Origin: Scatosoma sp045588185
GTDB lineage: Bacteria > Bacillota > Clostridia > Christensenellales > Borkfalkiaceae
NCBI GenBank assembly: GCA_045588185.1
Contig: JAZNDR010000053.1
Coordinates: 1 to 49,269 of the forward strand
Reading direction: 5' to 3'
Length of the DNA stretch: 49,269 nucleotides
In this document: positions 32,759-42,201 of the stretch, piece after piece
How positions within the stretch are numbered: position 1 is the stretch's first letter
How the letters are laid out: each line of letters begins with the position of its first letter
Program-made: the position numbers and the translations under genes
Notes under the pieces: generated by a model
Database searches by the model: none
Seen by the model: the letters and a program-made list of their open reading frames with translations, nothing else
What the model was told of the DNA's origin: nothing

Positions 32759-35350
32759 TTAAACATTTAAGCATTTCTCGTTTATGTAACGGAAATTATA
32801 ATAATACGCCGTTCTTGGATCTATATGATATAACGGAGCATTATCTTGCGTTCCACCCGTTGTCGTATCGTTGGAATCAGGTATATCTCCCGCCCCAATT
32901 TCTATAAACGTATCGCCTTGCAACTGAATATTCGTCAAAGCCTCGTCATTCATATCGATACGAACGGTATTCCATGCACCCGTCTTCAACTCGGTTGCTT
33001 TCATATCCGCATCAACGAAACTAATCCAGGTCGCGTTAAACTGTCCGCCTACCACCCATGCCGTCTTTCTACTACTGTAAGCCTTTTCATTACCAAGGCT
33101 CAACACAGGAGTAAAGCTATATTCCGTCGTCGGCACGTAAACGTCGAAGAACAAATACGCCCTTAAACTCGTCGTTAAATTCAGCGATATGCGCACACCA
33201 CAATAGTACGGCGAAACAATAGTATTTCCTTCCGCAAAACGCGTAAGTCTCGTCGTAATTTCAAACACCTCTTTACCGTCAAACGTTGTAGAAATACACG
33301 TATTTTTGGCCGTACCTGAGGGCGACGCATTAATTGCCCCGGCACGATAAGCGGGCACAAGGTCAAACCAACCTCTTGATACTCTCGTCGTGAATACGTA
33401 CGCCTTTTTATTCCGCGTAACAATTTTCATACTCCATTCGCCTTCGGGTAACAAGTTGGTAGGAATTGTCAACGAATGAGAAAGAAGATTATCGTTCGCA
33501 TCGTAAACACCGTACATCTCAGATTGCTCGACGGGTAAATCGGCAACCCAAGCCATCGTATAGGATTGTGTAAACGGCGCCGAATCCAAATCGATATTCA
33601 CCACCGTATTAACAACAATCTCTTCTAATGAAGTTTGTCTTTCGTAATAATCGTTCAGCCAAAAACGAAAATCGGTATAATACGCAGTTCTCGGTGCAAT
33701 AGCATATTTCGTACCGCTTATAAGCGTATCGTTTTCCGTCGGAGTATCCGCAACACCGAACTCGAAGAACGTATCGCTTGTTAATTTTATGTTGGTAAGT
33801 GCAGGGTCGTTTAAGTCGATACACACCGTATTCCAAGCGTCCGTTTTCATATTCGTCGCCAACATCATTTCGTCAACAAACTTAATCCACGTTCTGTTAT
33901 ATTGCCCGTCGACAACCGTTGCGTTTGCACGGCCGCCATAATTAGACGTTTGCCCAAACGAAGCATTGGGTGTAAAGCTATATTCCGTAGCTGGAATATA
34001 CAGGTCAAAAAGAATATAACCTTTTCTATCCGTTTCAAGATTCGGGGATAAACGACAACCTGAATAATACGCGCCTTGCCCCTCCGAATGGGTTACCTTA
34101 GAGGTAAGCTTTAACGTCTCTTTGCCATCGAAAGCGACTACCGTAAGCGTATTCTTATTTTCAGCGCCCTCTGACGAAGAACCGTTCAAAGTCCCCGCCG
34201 TATAGCTAGGTGAAAACGAAAAATGAACATATACAAGTAACGTGCTAAATGAATACCGCCACTTTTCCGTTTCCATAAACATTTCATTCTCACCGCGGGC
34301 AAGTTCGTTTGATTTTAAGGTTAAATTCTCCGAAAGCAATTCTCCCATTTCATCGTATAAACCCACGACGTCTGCCACATCCTCCTGATAGTCCGTCGGC
34401 GGAAGAATGGTTACGTCTGTAATTTCATCGGGGTCGATTTCCACAACTGATTGTTCTAATAAAGTTTTTACCCCTTTTTGTACTTCAACTTTTACCTCAC
34501 AACTTGCCATTGTGCCGTTAGCCGTCGTGTATTTGGCGAACACCGATGTTTTACCCGCTTTCTTCGCCACAATTTCACCGCTCGAAACGGTGGCAATATT
34601 AGCATCTGCGCTTTCCCATACAACTGCATTCTCGTCCACCTCAACACCGTTATATTGTAAAGCATCCACCACTACAATCTCACTTGTCGGTAAACCCGAT
34701 TCGCTACCTTCTACCACGCAAAGCGTTGTTGAGGAAACGTTCAATTCCAACGTTACGTTTTCTATTACCGATACGGGAATTTCAATGTTATCATAAAAAT
34801 CAAGGTAGCCGTAATTCACAAGCACCGTGGCATCTCCCGGCGATAATGCGCTTAACTCACCATTTTCGCTAATACAAATATTTTCACTTACCGTAGAGAA
34901 TTTGACGTCTCCCGCCACAACAGCTCCTTCATAGGTTAAAGTATAGAAAAAGTCATACGTATCGCCAACGGTAAAAATTTTTTTATCTCCGTTTATTGTT
35001 AATACAGGAACGGATTTTGAAATAATACTAACCGTACAGCTTGCAACTTGTTCACCCGAAGCTACCGTAATTTTAGCCTCGCCAAATGTCTTCGCCGTTA
35101 CAAGACCATTTTCGCTTACGCTTGCAATATTCTCATCGGAAGAAGTCCAAATCAAATTTTCCCCTTCCGCATAAAGCTGACGGGATTCGCCCACGCTTAA
35201 CACAAAATCCGTTTCATTGCATACAAGCAAGTCTCCATTCCACGTCTTTTCCTCGTTTTCACCTCTACACCCGATAAATACAAAACAAATCGAAGTTATT
35301 ATAGATAAAATACATATTTTTATTAGACTTAATCTATTGTTTTTTCTCAT
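32759..35350 (-). CDS. Surface lipoprotein with Ig-like (BIG2-type) domains and two C-terminal beta modules
   Basis: An 863-residue lipoprotein (hydrophobic start with lipobox FIGC). Bacterial Ig-like domains follow (LSVGESRQLYAEG..WTSSDENIASVSENGLVTA; later VVWESADANIATVSSGEIVA, typical BIG2). The C-terminal half carries two copies (about 390-575 and 680-860) of a module with YxLFDxYxPxTEYSFTP, FVDxxMxAT, AWNTVxIDxND, DTFxExGxxDxP and PRTAYYxxFR. The module probably binds carbohydrate at the cell surface and may present glycan to the transporter; this is inference. The ribosome site is AGGAG. It sits between the two DUF4838 genes. Confidence 0.8.
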   Translation of the reverse strand: MRKNNRLSLIKICILSIITSICFVFIGCRGENEEKTWNGDLLVCNETDFVLSVGESRQLYAEGENLIWTSSDENIASVSENGLVTAKTFGEAKITVASGEQVASCTVSIISKSVPVLTINGDKKIFTVGDTYDFFYTLTYEGAVVAGDVKFSTVSENICISENGELSALSPGDATVLVNYGYLDFYDNIEIPVSVIENVTLELNVSSTTLCVVEGSESGLPTSEIVVVDALQYNGVEVDENAVVWESADANIATVSSGEIVAKKAGKTSVFAKYTTANGTMASCEVKVEVQKGVKTLLEQSVVEIDPDEITDVTILPPTDYQEDVADVVGLYDEMGELLSENLTLKSNELARGENEMFMETEKWRYSFSTLLVYVHFSFSPSYTAGTLNGSSSEGAENKNTLTVVAFDGKETLKLTSKVTHSEGQGAYYSGCRLSPNLETDRKGYILFDLYIPATEYSFTPNASFGQTSNYGGRANATVVDGQYNRTWIKFVDEMMLATNMKTDAWNTVCIDLNDPALTNIKLTSDTFFEFGVADTPTENDTLISGTKYAIAPRTAYYTDFRFWLNDYYERQTSLEEIVVNTVVNIDLDSAPFTQSYTMAWVADLPVEQSEMYGVYDANDNLLSHSLTIPTNLLPEGEWSMKIVTRNKKAYVFTTRVSRGWFDLVPAYRAGAINASPSGTAKNTCISTTFDGKEVFEITTRLTRFAEGNTIVSPYYCGVRISLNLTTSLRAYLFFDVYVPTTEYSFTPVLSLGNEKAYSSRKTAWVVGGQFNATWISFVDADMKATELKTGAWNTVRIDMNDEALTNIQLQGDTFIEIGAGDIPDSNDTTTGGTQDNAPLYHIDPRTAYYYNFRYINEKCLNV

Positions 35351-35366
35351 AATATTCCTCCGTTTA

Positions 35367-37277
35367 TTACATACCCCAAGTGGAATACAAGCGTTCTAAC
35401 GTCCAAAGTGAACCCCACGCAGTAAAACCAAGCCTTGACGCGTCAGCTTTGAACGCAAGTTTCATATCCATAGCTTCCTCGCGCATATAGGTATCCGAAT
35501 ATAACGTAATCATTTGATAACGTATCGCCATACTTTCCGTTGTTATTCTGTCTTTTATCGCCACATAACTCGTATAGTCCTGCGTTTTCAAATATTCGAT
35601 AGCCACGTACGCCTTCTCAATACAATCCATCCAATCGAGTAACACTGTTTTAGGGAATAAATTTTCTTGCGTAAGATTTGCATAAATATCCCCGCTTGCA
35701 TTCTCGTACGTTTTTATATATTCAGACCAAGCTCTATACTCCTCATAATAACGCAACATTGAATCGGACGCATCCTTAAAATAATTCTTAAAAAATGCTT
35801 TCGTCAACGCCGTTACGTCTTCATCAACGTTCCAAGCAAGCTTGCAGTTAAGATAATGTTTCAATTGCCCAAATGCCGTTAGCGTTGTTCTGCTACCGCC
35901 AGCCTCGTCCATAAGCCAAATACCGTTATTTTCTTTAATTTGTCTATAAATAGCTTGCATAGAGTTGAATGAATCGTACCAGGTAAAATGATAATTGAAA
36001 TTCGTACTATACGTCCAGAACATAAGATTTTTTGAGAATTTCTTCCACGCATCCAACAATTCTAAATACTTTGCGTTTTTCTCGTGGTAAAAATCGTAAT
36101 TGAAATTCATTCCGATAGGCGCGTAAATAACGGCAACATTGTCTTCTAAATAGCAAGTTTCGTCCAACGCAGAATAAGCCGGAACTTGATTTGCCCCCGG
36201 CGGGTCTTGCGTTGCGCCATATGCAAATAAGGCAATGGTAAGTTTACGAGAAGGATGATTTTCTTGCATCCAAGCCTTCATTTCTCTCGCAACGGGATTG
36301 ATAAAGCTGATAAGAGCTTGCGATGAAGCACCGTATTTCGCTTTTGCCGCCTCACAAGATTCACATACGCACCAACCGCCGCCGTCCGTTTGCGTAAAAG
36401 CAATTAACTCCGCATAATTACCTCGCGCATAATTAACTTCTATAACTTCTTTCATACGTTTGACAACCTGCGCTTGCATCGCCTTTAATTCTTCGGCGTT
36501 TCCGCGCGCTGTAAAGCAAAGCTGGCGTTCCGATTCTGCATACCAAACGTCCTTTTTTTCCTCAAAACAACCGTCGAAATATTCGTATAAAGAATTATGC
36601 GCAAACGTATACTTATCCGTAAGCCACGGCTCGTATGTCATCCTAAATTTATCAGCGCGATCTTCCGTACCCTTTGACATACCATAGTTTGAGTTTCTAT
36701 ACAATATATCGGGACTATCGCAAAAATTTTCAAATTTTCGAAGCTCTAATGTGCTTACCTTGTCTAATGAATATACGTCTGTCGAATAGTAATCGTAATT
36801 CAACATTTCATTTAAATACTCATAAACACCGTACAAACTGCCTATTGCATCTTTGGATTGAATAAATACATTCTTTCCAATGGTATTAATAACGAAGCCT
36901 TGTGCAGGAATCTCCGCTACATTTACCCCAGTTTTATCTGAAAAAGCCGTATTGCCAAGAATAAAATATTTCCCATCGTCCGAATAAGACACCTGCGCGT
37001 CCGTTTTTGTTTGCAACGATACTCCTGTCGCCTCTTTAAATAAGGTTGTCAACTCCTCGCCTGCACGTAACACCTTCGGCTCTGCATTTTCAGGCACGAT
37101 AATCGTATAATCACTTTGACCGTTTTCTACAAGATAGTAACCCGTTCCTTGTTCGCCGACGTCGGAACTATCACTCCCTTCCCCTGCGTTAAATTTACAA
37201 TCCGCACAACCAAACGTAAAAGTAAACGACAGCAATACGCAAATCATACTAAACAATATTTTCTTGTTCTTTTTCAT
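35367..37277 (-). CDS. DUF4838-family surface lipoprotein
   Basis: A 636-residue lipoprotein (MKKNKKILFSMICVLLSFTF, lipobox TFGC). After a short linker it follows the same layout as the protein at 30643-32745: a GH67/GH20-type N-terminal domain (AGEELTTLFKEATG, YFILGN, GSLYGVYEYL), then DUF4838 with FTQTDGGGWCVCESC (CxCxxC) and WTYSTNFNYHFTWYDS. Probably a glycan-acting enzyme or binding protein outside the membrane, with the paralogue inside. Start 37277 is set by GAGGAG 7 bases upstream, which overlaps the TGA of the previous gene. Confidence 0.82.
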   Translation of the reverse strand: MKKNKKILFSMICVLLSFTFTFGCADCKFNAGEGSDSSDVGEQGTGYYLVENGQSDYTIIVPENAEPKVLRAGEELTTLFKEATGVSLQTKTDAQVSYSDDGKYFILGNTAFSDKTGVNVAEIPAQGFVINTIGKNVFIQSKDAIGSLYGVYEYLNEMLNYDYYSTDVYSLDKVSTLELRKFENFCDSPDILYRNSNYGMSKGTEDRADKFRMTYEPWLTDKYTFAHNSLYEYFDGCFEEKKDVWYAESERQLCFTARGNAEELKAMQAQVVKRMKEVIEVNYARGNYAELIAFTQTDGGGWCVCESCEAAKAKYGASSQALISFINPVAREMKAWMQENHPSRKLTIALFAYGATQDPPGANQVPAYSALDETCYLEDNVAVIYAPIGMNFNYDFYHEKNAKYLELLDAWKKFSKNLMFWTYSTNFNYHFTWYDSFNSMQAIYRQIKENNGIWLMDEAGGSRTTLTAFGQLKHYLNCKLAWNVDEDVTALTKAFFKNYFKDASDSMLRYYEEYRAWSEYIKTYENASGDIYANLTQENLFPKTVLLDWMDCIEKAYVAIEYLKTQDYTSYVAIKDRITTESMAIRYQMITLYSDTYMREEAMDMKLAFKADASRLGFTAWGSLWTLERLYSTWGM

Positions 37278-37288
37278 ATCTTGTCTCC

Positions 37289-40200
37289 TCATATAACAGT
37301 ACATTCAAGAGTCCGAATTGTTACGTTCTTAGAACTGTCGATTACGATAAACGTTATTTTATACACACCTGTTTGCGTGGGGATAAATTTGCCGTCCTCG
37401 ATAACGCCCGACGTATAATCCGGCGCAAGATACGTCGTTTTTAATATAATTTGATCCGCAGTATCAATATTATCCGAACAGGTATAATTGGGCAAAGTGA
37501 TTTCCCCGTTCACTTTTCCTTCCATTTTCCAAGCGGAAAATACAATTTCAGGCGCATTCGTGTCGTACACGTTTATCTTGTACGAGAAATTCCCTTCCAT
37601 TCCGTCGCCCACTTTATACGTATACATTATCGTATACGCCCCGTATTCATTTACCATAAAAGTGTAAATATTATTAGCGTCAATGTCTTTAAGCTGATTG
37701 CCGTCTTTCGACGTAACGATAAGCCCGCTCGGCGACGTTACCGTCAACTTCGTAACGGTATAAGGATTGAGTACGTCGAACGCTTGCACGGCACAAAGCT
37801 CTACTTCATCACCGAAATCAGCGCGAGTTTGTCTTTCGCCCATATACATAATTTGCGGCTTAATTCTATCGCGCTTCGCCGTCGTCATCGGCTGACCATT
37901 CAACTCTACTAATTGAATTTCTGCTTTTGCAGTACTTTCCGTGTTCGTAATAGCCTCTATATCCACACCCTCAATAACGATGTCAAGATATACAAAATCA
38001 GCAAATGTATTAAAGGGTGAACCATCCATATACGTAGGCACGTCAATTTCCGTCGTACCCAAAGCCAAATCGTCCGTTAATTTTAATACGACTTCTTTTG
38101 CGTCTCCGTTGAACAAATACTCCGTCATTGTTGAACCGCCGCCATTGATGCTTGCCGCAATCACCTCTAATTTTTTTACGCTATTGTATTTTCTTTCTAA
38201 TACAATTTCCAGTGTCTTGCTCGCATCCCTATAATCGGTAACTATAAAGCGAATTTTCTCAAAATATACACTATTTTCTTCCAGCTTGAAGCTTACCGTT
38301 AATGCTCTACCGTTCAGTTTGCTAATCGGCGAAAAACGCGCGTTATCTGCCGTGGCTGTCAATAGCATATTTTCATCCGTCGCCGTAACCGTACCGTTTT
38401 CAGTCGAATAAAAATTAGCAAGCGAAAGCGTATCGGTTAAACCGATATCCAAAACGGGAACCGTGTACGTTTTTTCATTCATTCGTTGAAGCGCATCCGT
38501 AGCTTTATATGTAAAGGTAAGCGCACCATCGCCCATTACCGTGAAATAGCCGTCCTCAATCGTAGGTTGTTTTTCTCCTGCGGATGTTATAACACATTCC
38601 GTTTCGATTTCCTTTCGCGTTCCAGCGGAGAAATCCTCAGCCATCAATTTCGGAATCGAATACTTGCCACCGACCAAATAATTATTAGGTAAAAACGGGT
38701 CGTATACCATAGAAGGCTTTTGCGCATCCCCAATCTCTACATCCACCTCAATGCTCGCAGAATTATTAGCGTAATCAATAGCCGTATATACAAGCTTTGC
38801 CTTGCCTTTGTGCAAAGCGCGAACTCTATCCTCTACGACCTCGTAACGCGTTCCGTCGTCAAATACTAACGCGCTTGTAAGCGCCACTCGACCATTACCG
38901 CCGGAAAGAACTGTTGCTTTGGGTACGGAAAGATATTCTCCAAGCGTACCGACCAGCGAAGTATCGTCTACCTGTAATAAAATTGGAGTTGCCGTTTGTT
39001 CAACTTCGATTTTTACGCATCTTACCTTTTCATTACCAAATGCGTCCGTTACCCGATACTCAATCGTATGCGGGACTGCAATGGAAGGCGTAAAACACCC
39101 ATCTTTTATGTTGACAACTTTTTGTACGTTTGAACCGTATGCCGTATATACGTTGGTTTCAATAATTTCAGAAGTATAAAGCTCGTCTGACGTTGCGTCG
39201 AAAATTTTATACGGATGCCCAACCGTTGCTTGGGGCAATTCGTTTTTATTATAACCTTCAAAATTAATATCAATATCCGAAGGTTCGGTAATATTCAAAT
39301 AATTGCTTGATAAATCTATCCCCGCAATATGGGTAATGGTAAGCCCCGCAGTTTCTTGCTCTAAATACTTGTCCGCCCAAACGGAAAGTTTTACGATATT
39401 GCTTTCAAACCCAGACCAACCAGTAGAAAAATACGAGCTATTGAAATCAATAACGTAATTATTCTCCCCTTTCGTAGGGTTATACGAATACACCGTCATT
39501 GTTTCCTCATCATAGCGCAATTTAACTTGATAGTTCGGATCACCAAAACCGTTACCTTGAAAAGACGTACGCACGCCGTAACCGTAAATACTACCAAGTA
39601 TCCACCCGTCAGGCTTTCCGTCTACCGCACCGTAGAATTGACCGTTTGCTTGTGTATCCGCTCTCGCAGCGACATATGCAACCTCAGGCGAATCGCTTGA
39701 ATAAATAATTCGCGCCGTAAAATAACATTGCGGATTGTAAAAATCCTCAAACTTGACGTAGAAAATTTGACAATCCTTTACCCCGTTGACAAAGGGCGCA
39801 ATATAAAACGAGATTAAATCGTCGTCTTTGGAAAATTGCGACAAATCAATCAGTTGATTACAGGTATATACACTCCCGTACGAAAGGCGCATATTTAAAC
39901 CCGTTGCCGTGCCGCCGTTTAAGGTTACGCTTTCATACGCTATATGATCGTTTACACCGCTTACTGAATTTAATAAGTTATTTACTTCAAAAGAATACTC
40001 TTTTTTATAAATAACGCCGTCTACGGTCGCACGGTATACAACCCTGTATTTACCGATATCCAAAAAAGAAGCGGAATACATAATTTTCGCCGTTCCATCG
40101 GGAAAATAAACAATAGGCGTACCTTTAACCTCCCCTTTGGGCGTCTCTACCATAACCTCGGGGAGTTGTAAAAACTCCCCGACCGTATATACTTCTTCAA

Positions 40201-40318
40201 AAGGCGATTCATCGTTATTTTCAGCGCCTACACGAAAAACCAATGCTATGGAACTTAATATAACAAAACACAAGCCAAAAATAAACAGTAGAATACCTTT
40301 TTTTGTTCTTAACTTCAT
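37289..40318 (-). CDS. Large secreted surface protein with lectin-like and Ig-like/cadherin-like repeats
   Basis: A 1009-residue exported protein. The signal segment KKGILLFIFGLCFVILSSIALVF ends near AENN; no lipobox is obvious and no LPXTG is seen. A laminin-G/lectin-like region (about 110-350) includes FYVKFEDFYNPQCYF and WILGSIYGYG. Repeated Ig-like domains follow (PLP-x-A-TVG..Y; EYRVTDAFGNEKV; YKATDALQ; IDSSKNVTIRTL), like those that space surface receptors. It probably captures or displays glycan. Start 40318 (MKLRTKKG) has AGGAG 8 bases upstream. It lies between the permease genes and the DUF4838 lipoprotein. Confidence 0.72.
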   Translation of the reverse strand: MKLRTKKGILLFIFGLCFVILSSIALVFRVGAENNDESPFEEVYTVGEFLQLPEVMVETPKGEVKGTPIVYFPDGTAKIMYSASFLDIGKYRVVYRATVDGVIYKKEYSFEVNNLLNSVSGVNDHIAYESVTLNGGTATGLNMRLSYGSVYTCNQLIDLSQFSKDDDLISFYIAPFVNGVKDCQIFYVKFEDFYNPQCYFTARIIYSSDSPEVAYVAARADTQANGQFYGAVDGKPDGWILGSIYGYGVRTSFQGNGFGDPNYQVKLRYDEETMTVYSYNPTKGENNYVIDFNSSYFSTGWSGFESNIVKLSVWADKYLEQETAGLTITHIAGIDLSSNYLNITEPSDIDINFEGYNKNELPQATVGHPYKIFDATSDELYTSEIIETNVYTAYGSNVQKVVNIKDGCFTPSIAVPHTIEYRVTDAFGNEKVRCVKIEVEQTATPILLQVDDTSLVGTLGEYLSVPKATVLSGGNGRVALTSALVFDDGTRYEVVEDRVRALHKGKAKLVYTAIDYANNSASIEVDVEIGDAQKPSMVYDPFLPNNYLVGGKYSIPKLMAEDFSAGTRKEIETECVITSAGEKQPTIEDGYFTVMGDGALTFTYKATDALQRMNEKTYTVPVLDIGLTDTLSLANFYSTENGTVTATDENMLLTATADNARFSPISKLNGRALTVSFKLEENSVYFEKIRFIVTDYRDASKTLEIVLERKYNSVKKLEVIAASINGGGSTMTEYLFNGDAKEVVLKLTDDLALGTTEIDVPTYMDGSPFNTFADFVYLDIVIEGVDIEAITNTESTAKAEIQLVELNGQPMTTAKRDRIKPQIMYMGERQTRADFGDEVELCAVQAFDVLNPYTVTKLTVTSPSGLIVTSKDGNQLKDIDANNIYTFMVNEYGAYTIMYTYKVGDGMEGNFSYKINVYDTNAPEIVFSAWKMEGKVNGEITLPNYTCSDNIDTADQIILKTTYLAPDYTSGVIEDGKFIPTQTGVYKITFIVIDSSKNVTIRTLECTVI

Positions 40319-40328
40319 AAAATTTCTC

Positions 40329-41264
40329 CTATTTATCAATACTTACGCTTACCCCGCCAAGAATCTTCTTGTGGCAAAACGCAAATATAATTAGTACGGG
40401 AATTATCATAAGAACAGCCCCTGCCATTTGAATGGTAGGCCAACTTGCCCCTTGCGTTAAACTTGTTGTAAATTTATACATACCATATGCTAAACTTGGA
40501 TGCGAGGGCAACCAATAAAGCATTACGTCATAGTTCTGCCAAGCGCCGATAAAACCTGTCAAGAATTGCAAGCCAATAACGGGCATAGACAACGGCAAAT
40601 ACAATTTTAACATAATTTGAAAATTATTTGCGCCGTCGATTTTTGCCGCCTCGCTCATTTCACGAGATATTCCTTCTAAATATGCGTGCGTCAAAATGAA
40701 GCCCGAAGGGAAGGAATAATACGCAAAAATAACGTACCACCAGTTATCGTACATACCCAACTTCTTATAGAATAAATATCCGCTTGCCATCGTACCATAT
40801 GCAGGAATAAACATCATAACATATACTAACGTATGTAAAAATCTTGCAAGTTTAAACTTATTCCAAAACATAACGGAAACATAAGCTACGGGCCAATCGG
40901 CAAGTTTACCCATTAAAATGGACAAAATTGCAAACGTAAGCGTATTACCAAGCATGTCTAATACCGTTACCTTTTCCATAACGCCATTACGCAAAACGTT
41001 CATATTAAAAAGCGAAAAAGCTTTCGAATAATTACTCCAAGCCCAATCCCACGGAGCACCCTTAGGAAGCCCAACCATATCGCTCATAAATTGATACGTC
41101 GTTTTTACGGAAGTGGACAAACCCCACAGATATAAAAACATTAAAGTAAAGCAATGCACAACCAAAAAGGCAAACATTGCCCAACCGATAGGTACTACCT
41201 TGTCGCGCCCCGTTCTTTTAGATTTTTTAAGTGTCTTTACCTCATTCACATTCGTCGTTTCCAT
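40329..41264 (-). CDS. ABC sugar transporter permease, MalG/LplC type
   Basis: A 311-residue inner-membrane permease with about six membrane helices. The cytoplasmic EAA loop that docks the ATPase is EAAKIDGANNFQIMLKLYLPL. It imports an oligosaccharide together with the permease at 41267 and the binding lipoprotein at 42202. Start 41264 (METTNVNE) is chosen because GGAGG lies just upstream, and the gene overlaps the stop of the partner permease. No ATP-binding gene is in the window, so a shared MsmX/UgpC-type ATPase is expected elsewhere. Confidence 0.9.
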   Translation of the reverse strand: METTNVNEVKTLKKSKRTGRDKVVPIGWAMFAFLVVHCFTLMFLYLWGLSTSVKTTYQFMSDMVGLPKGAPWDWAWSNYSKAFSLFNMNVLRNGVMEKVTVLDMLGNTLTFAILSILMGKLADWPVAYVSVMFWNKFKLARFLHTLVYVMMFIPAYGTMASGYLFYKKLGMYDNWWYVIFAYYSFPSGFILTHAYLEGISREMSEAAKIDGANNFQIMLKLYLPLSMPVIGLQFLTGFIGAWQNYDVMLYWLPSHPSLAYGMYKFTTSLTQGASWPTIQMAGAVLMIIPVLIIFAFCHKKILGGVSVSIDK

Positions 41265-41266
41265 AG

Positions 41267-42181
41267 TTAATCCTCCGAAGGTCCAAATTTGAACACCGCT
41301 TTTCTTAAGCCAATAAGCGTAGGTGTAAGTACAATCGTCAAACAAACACCAAACGCCGCGTAATAAGGATATTGGTGCGGCGCGGCAGATTTAACACCCA
41401 TAGCCGTATAATATCCAACGCCCCACAATTCGGAAGGCGCACTCTCGCCGTAGTACGGAATCAATCCGCCGTCGCCAGTCAAAATGCCAGCAACGCCCAA
41501 AATAAAGCCAAGGGAAATGAAACGATAGCTCTTAGGCAAAACGATATGCCACAGCTCACCAAAGAATCCAACACCGTCTAATTGCCCCGCCTCTAACGTG
41601 TTTAGGTCGGTTGAATTCATAACGGCAAGCTGTCCTAAAATAGAGCCGCCCAAGCTCGACCATTTGCCGTAGATAAGCAAAGCCCAAAACGCCGTATCGT
41701 TATTTTGCAACAAGCCCTGATCTAAACCGAGCATATCGGGAAGAGTAAAATTCATAAAAAATTTCGCCATCATTACCGACGCCATACCCGCTGTCATCAT
41801 CGGGATATATAAAATCGTACGGAAGCCTGACGTAAACGGAAATTTACGGAACATATAATACGTAATAACGATTTCAAACAACGAAATAGGCAATGGCACT
41901 AAATAACGGATTAACCCATTTTTAAGCATCGTCTTAAAAAGCGGCTCGTTAAATACGTCCGAAAGCACTTCCTTAATGTTATATAAGCCTGCCCACGTTC
42001 TAAACCCATCGTCAATTCCACCCGTATAATGGCAAAACGCAAGTATATAGGTGTCTAAACGAATCCACAATGTTTCTAAACAATATTGAATCATTGGTAA
42101 AGCGATAATAGCAATCATAAACCAAAAATCTCTACGACGCTCAGTCGCTATTCCACTTTTTTTCTTCTTTTTATTAATCAT
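41267..42181 (-). CDS. ABC sugar transporter permease, LplB/UgpA type
   Basis: A 304-residue membrane permease, six or so helices after a basic N-terminus (MINKKKKKSG). The EAA loop is EAGQLDGVGFFGELWHIVLP. It pairs with the permease at 40329; the stop and the next start are only a few bases apart. GAGGT upstream serves as the ribosome site. It belongs to the CUT1-like transporters that carry di- to oligosaccharides. Confidence 0.9.
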   Translation of the reverse strand: MINKKKKKSGIATERRRDFWFMIAIIALPMIQYCLETLWIRLDTYILAFCHYTGGIDDGFRTWAGLYNIKEVLSDVFNEPLFKTMLKNGLIRYLVPLPISLFEIVITYYMFRKFPFTSGFRTILYIPMMTAGMASVMMAKFFMNFTLPDMLGLDQGLLQNNDTAFWALLIYGKWSSLGGSILGQLAVMNSTDLNTLEAGQLDGVGFFGELWHIVLPKSYRFISLGFILGVAGILTGDGGLIPYYGESAPSELWGVGYYTAMGVKSAAPHQYPYYAAFGVCLTIVLTPTLIGLRKAVFKFGPSED

Positions 42182-42201
42182 TTGAAAATTACCTCAATAC
42201 A

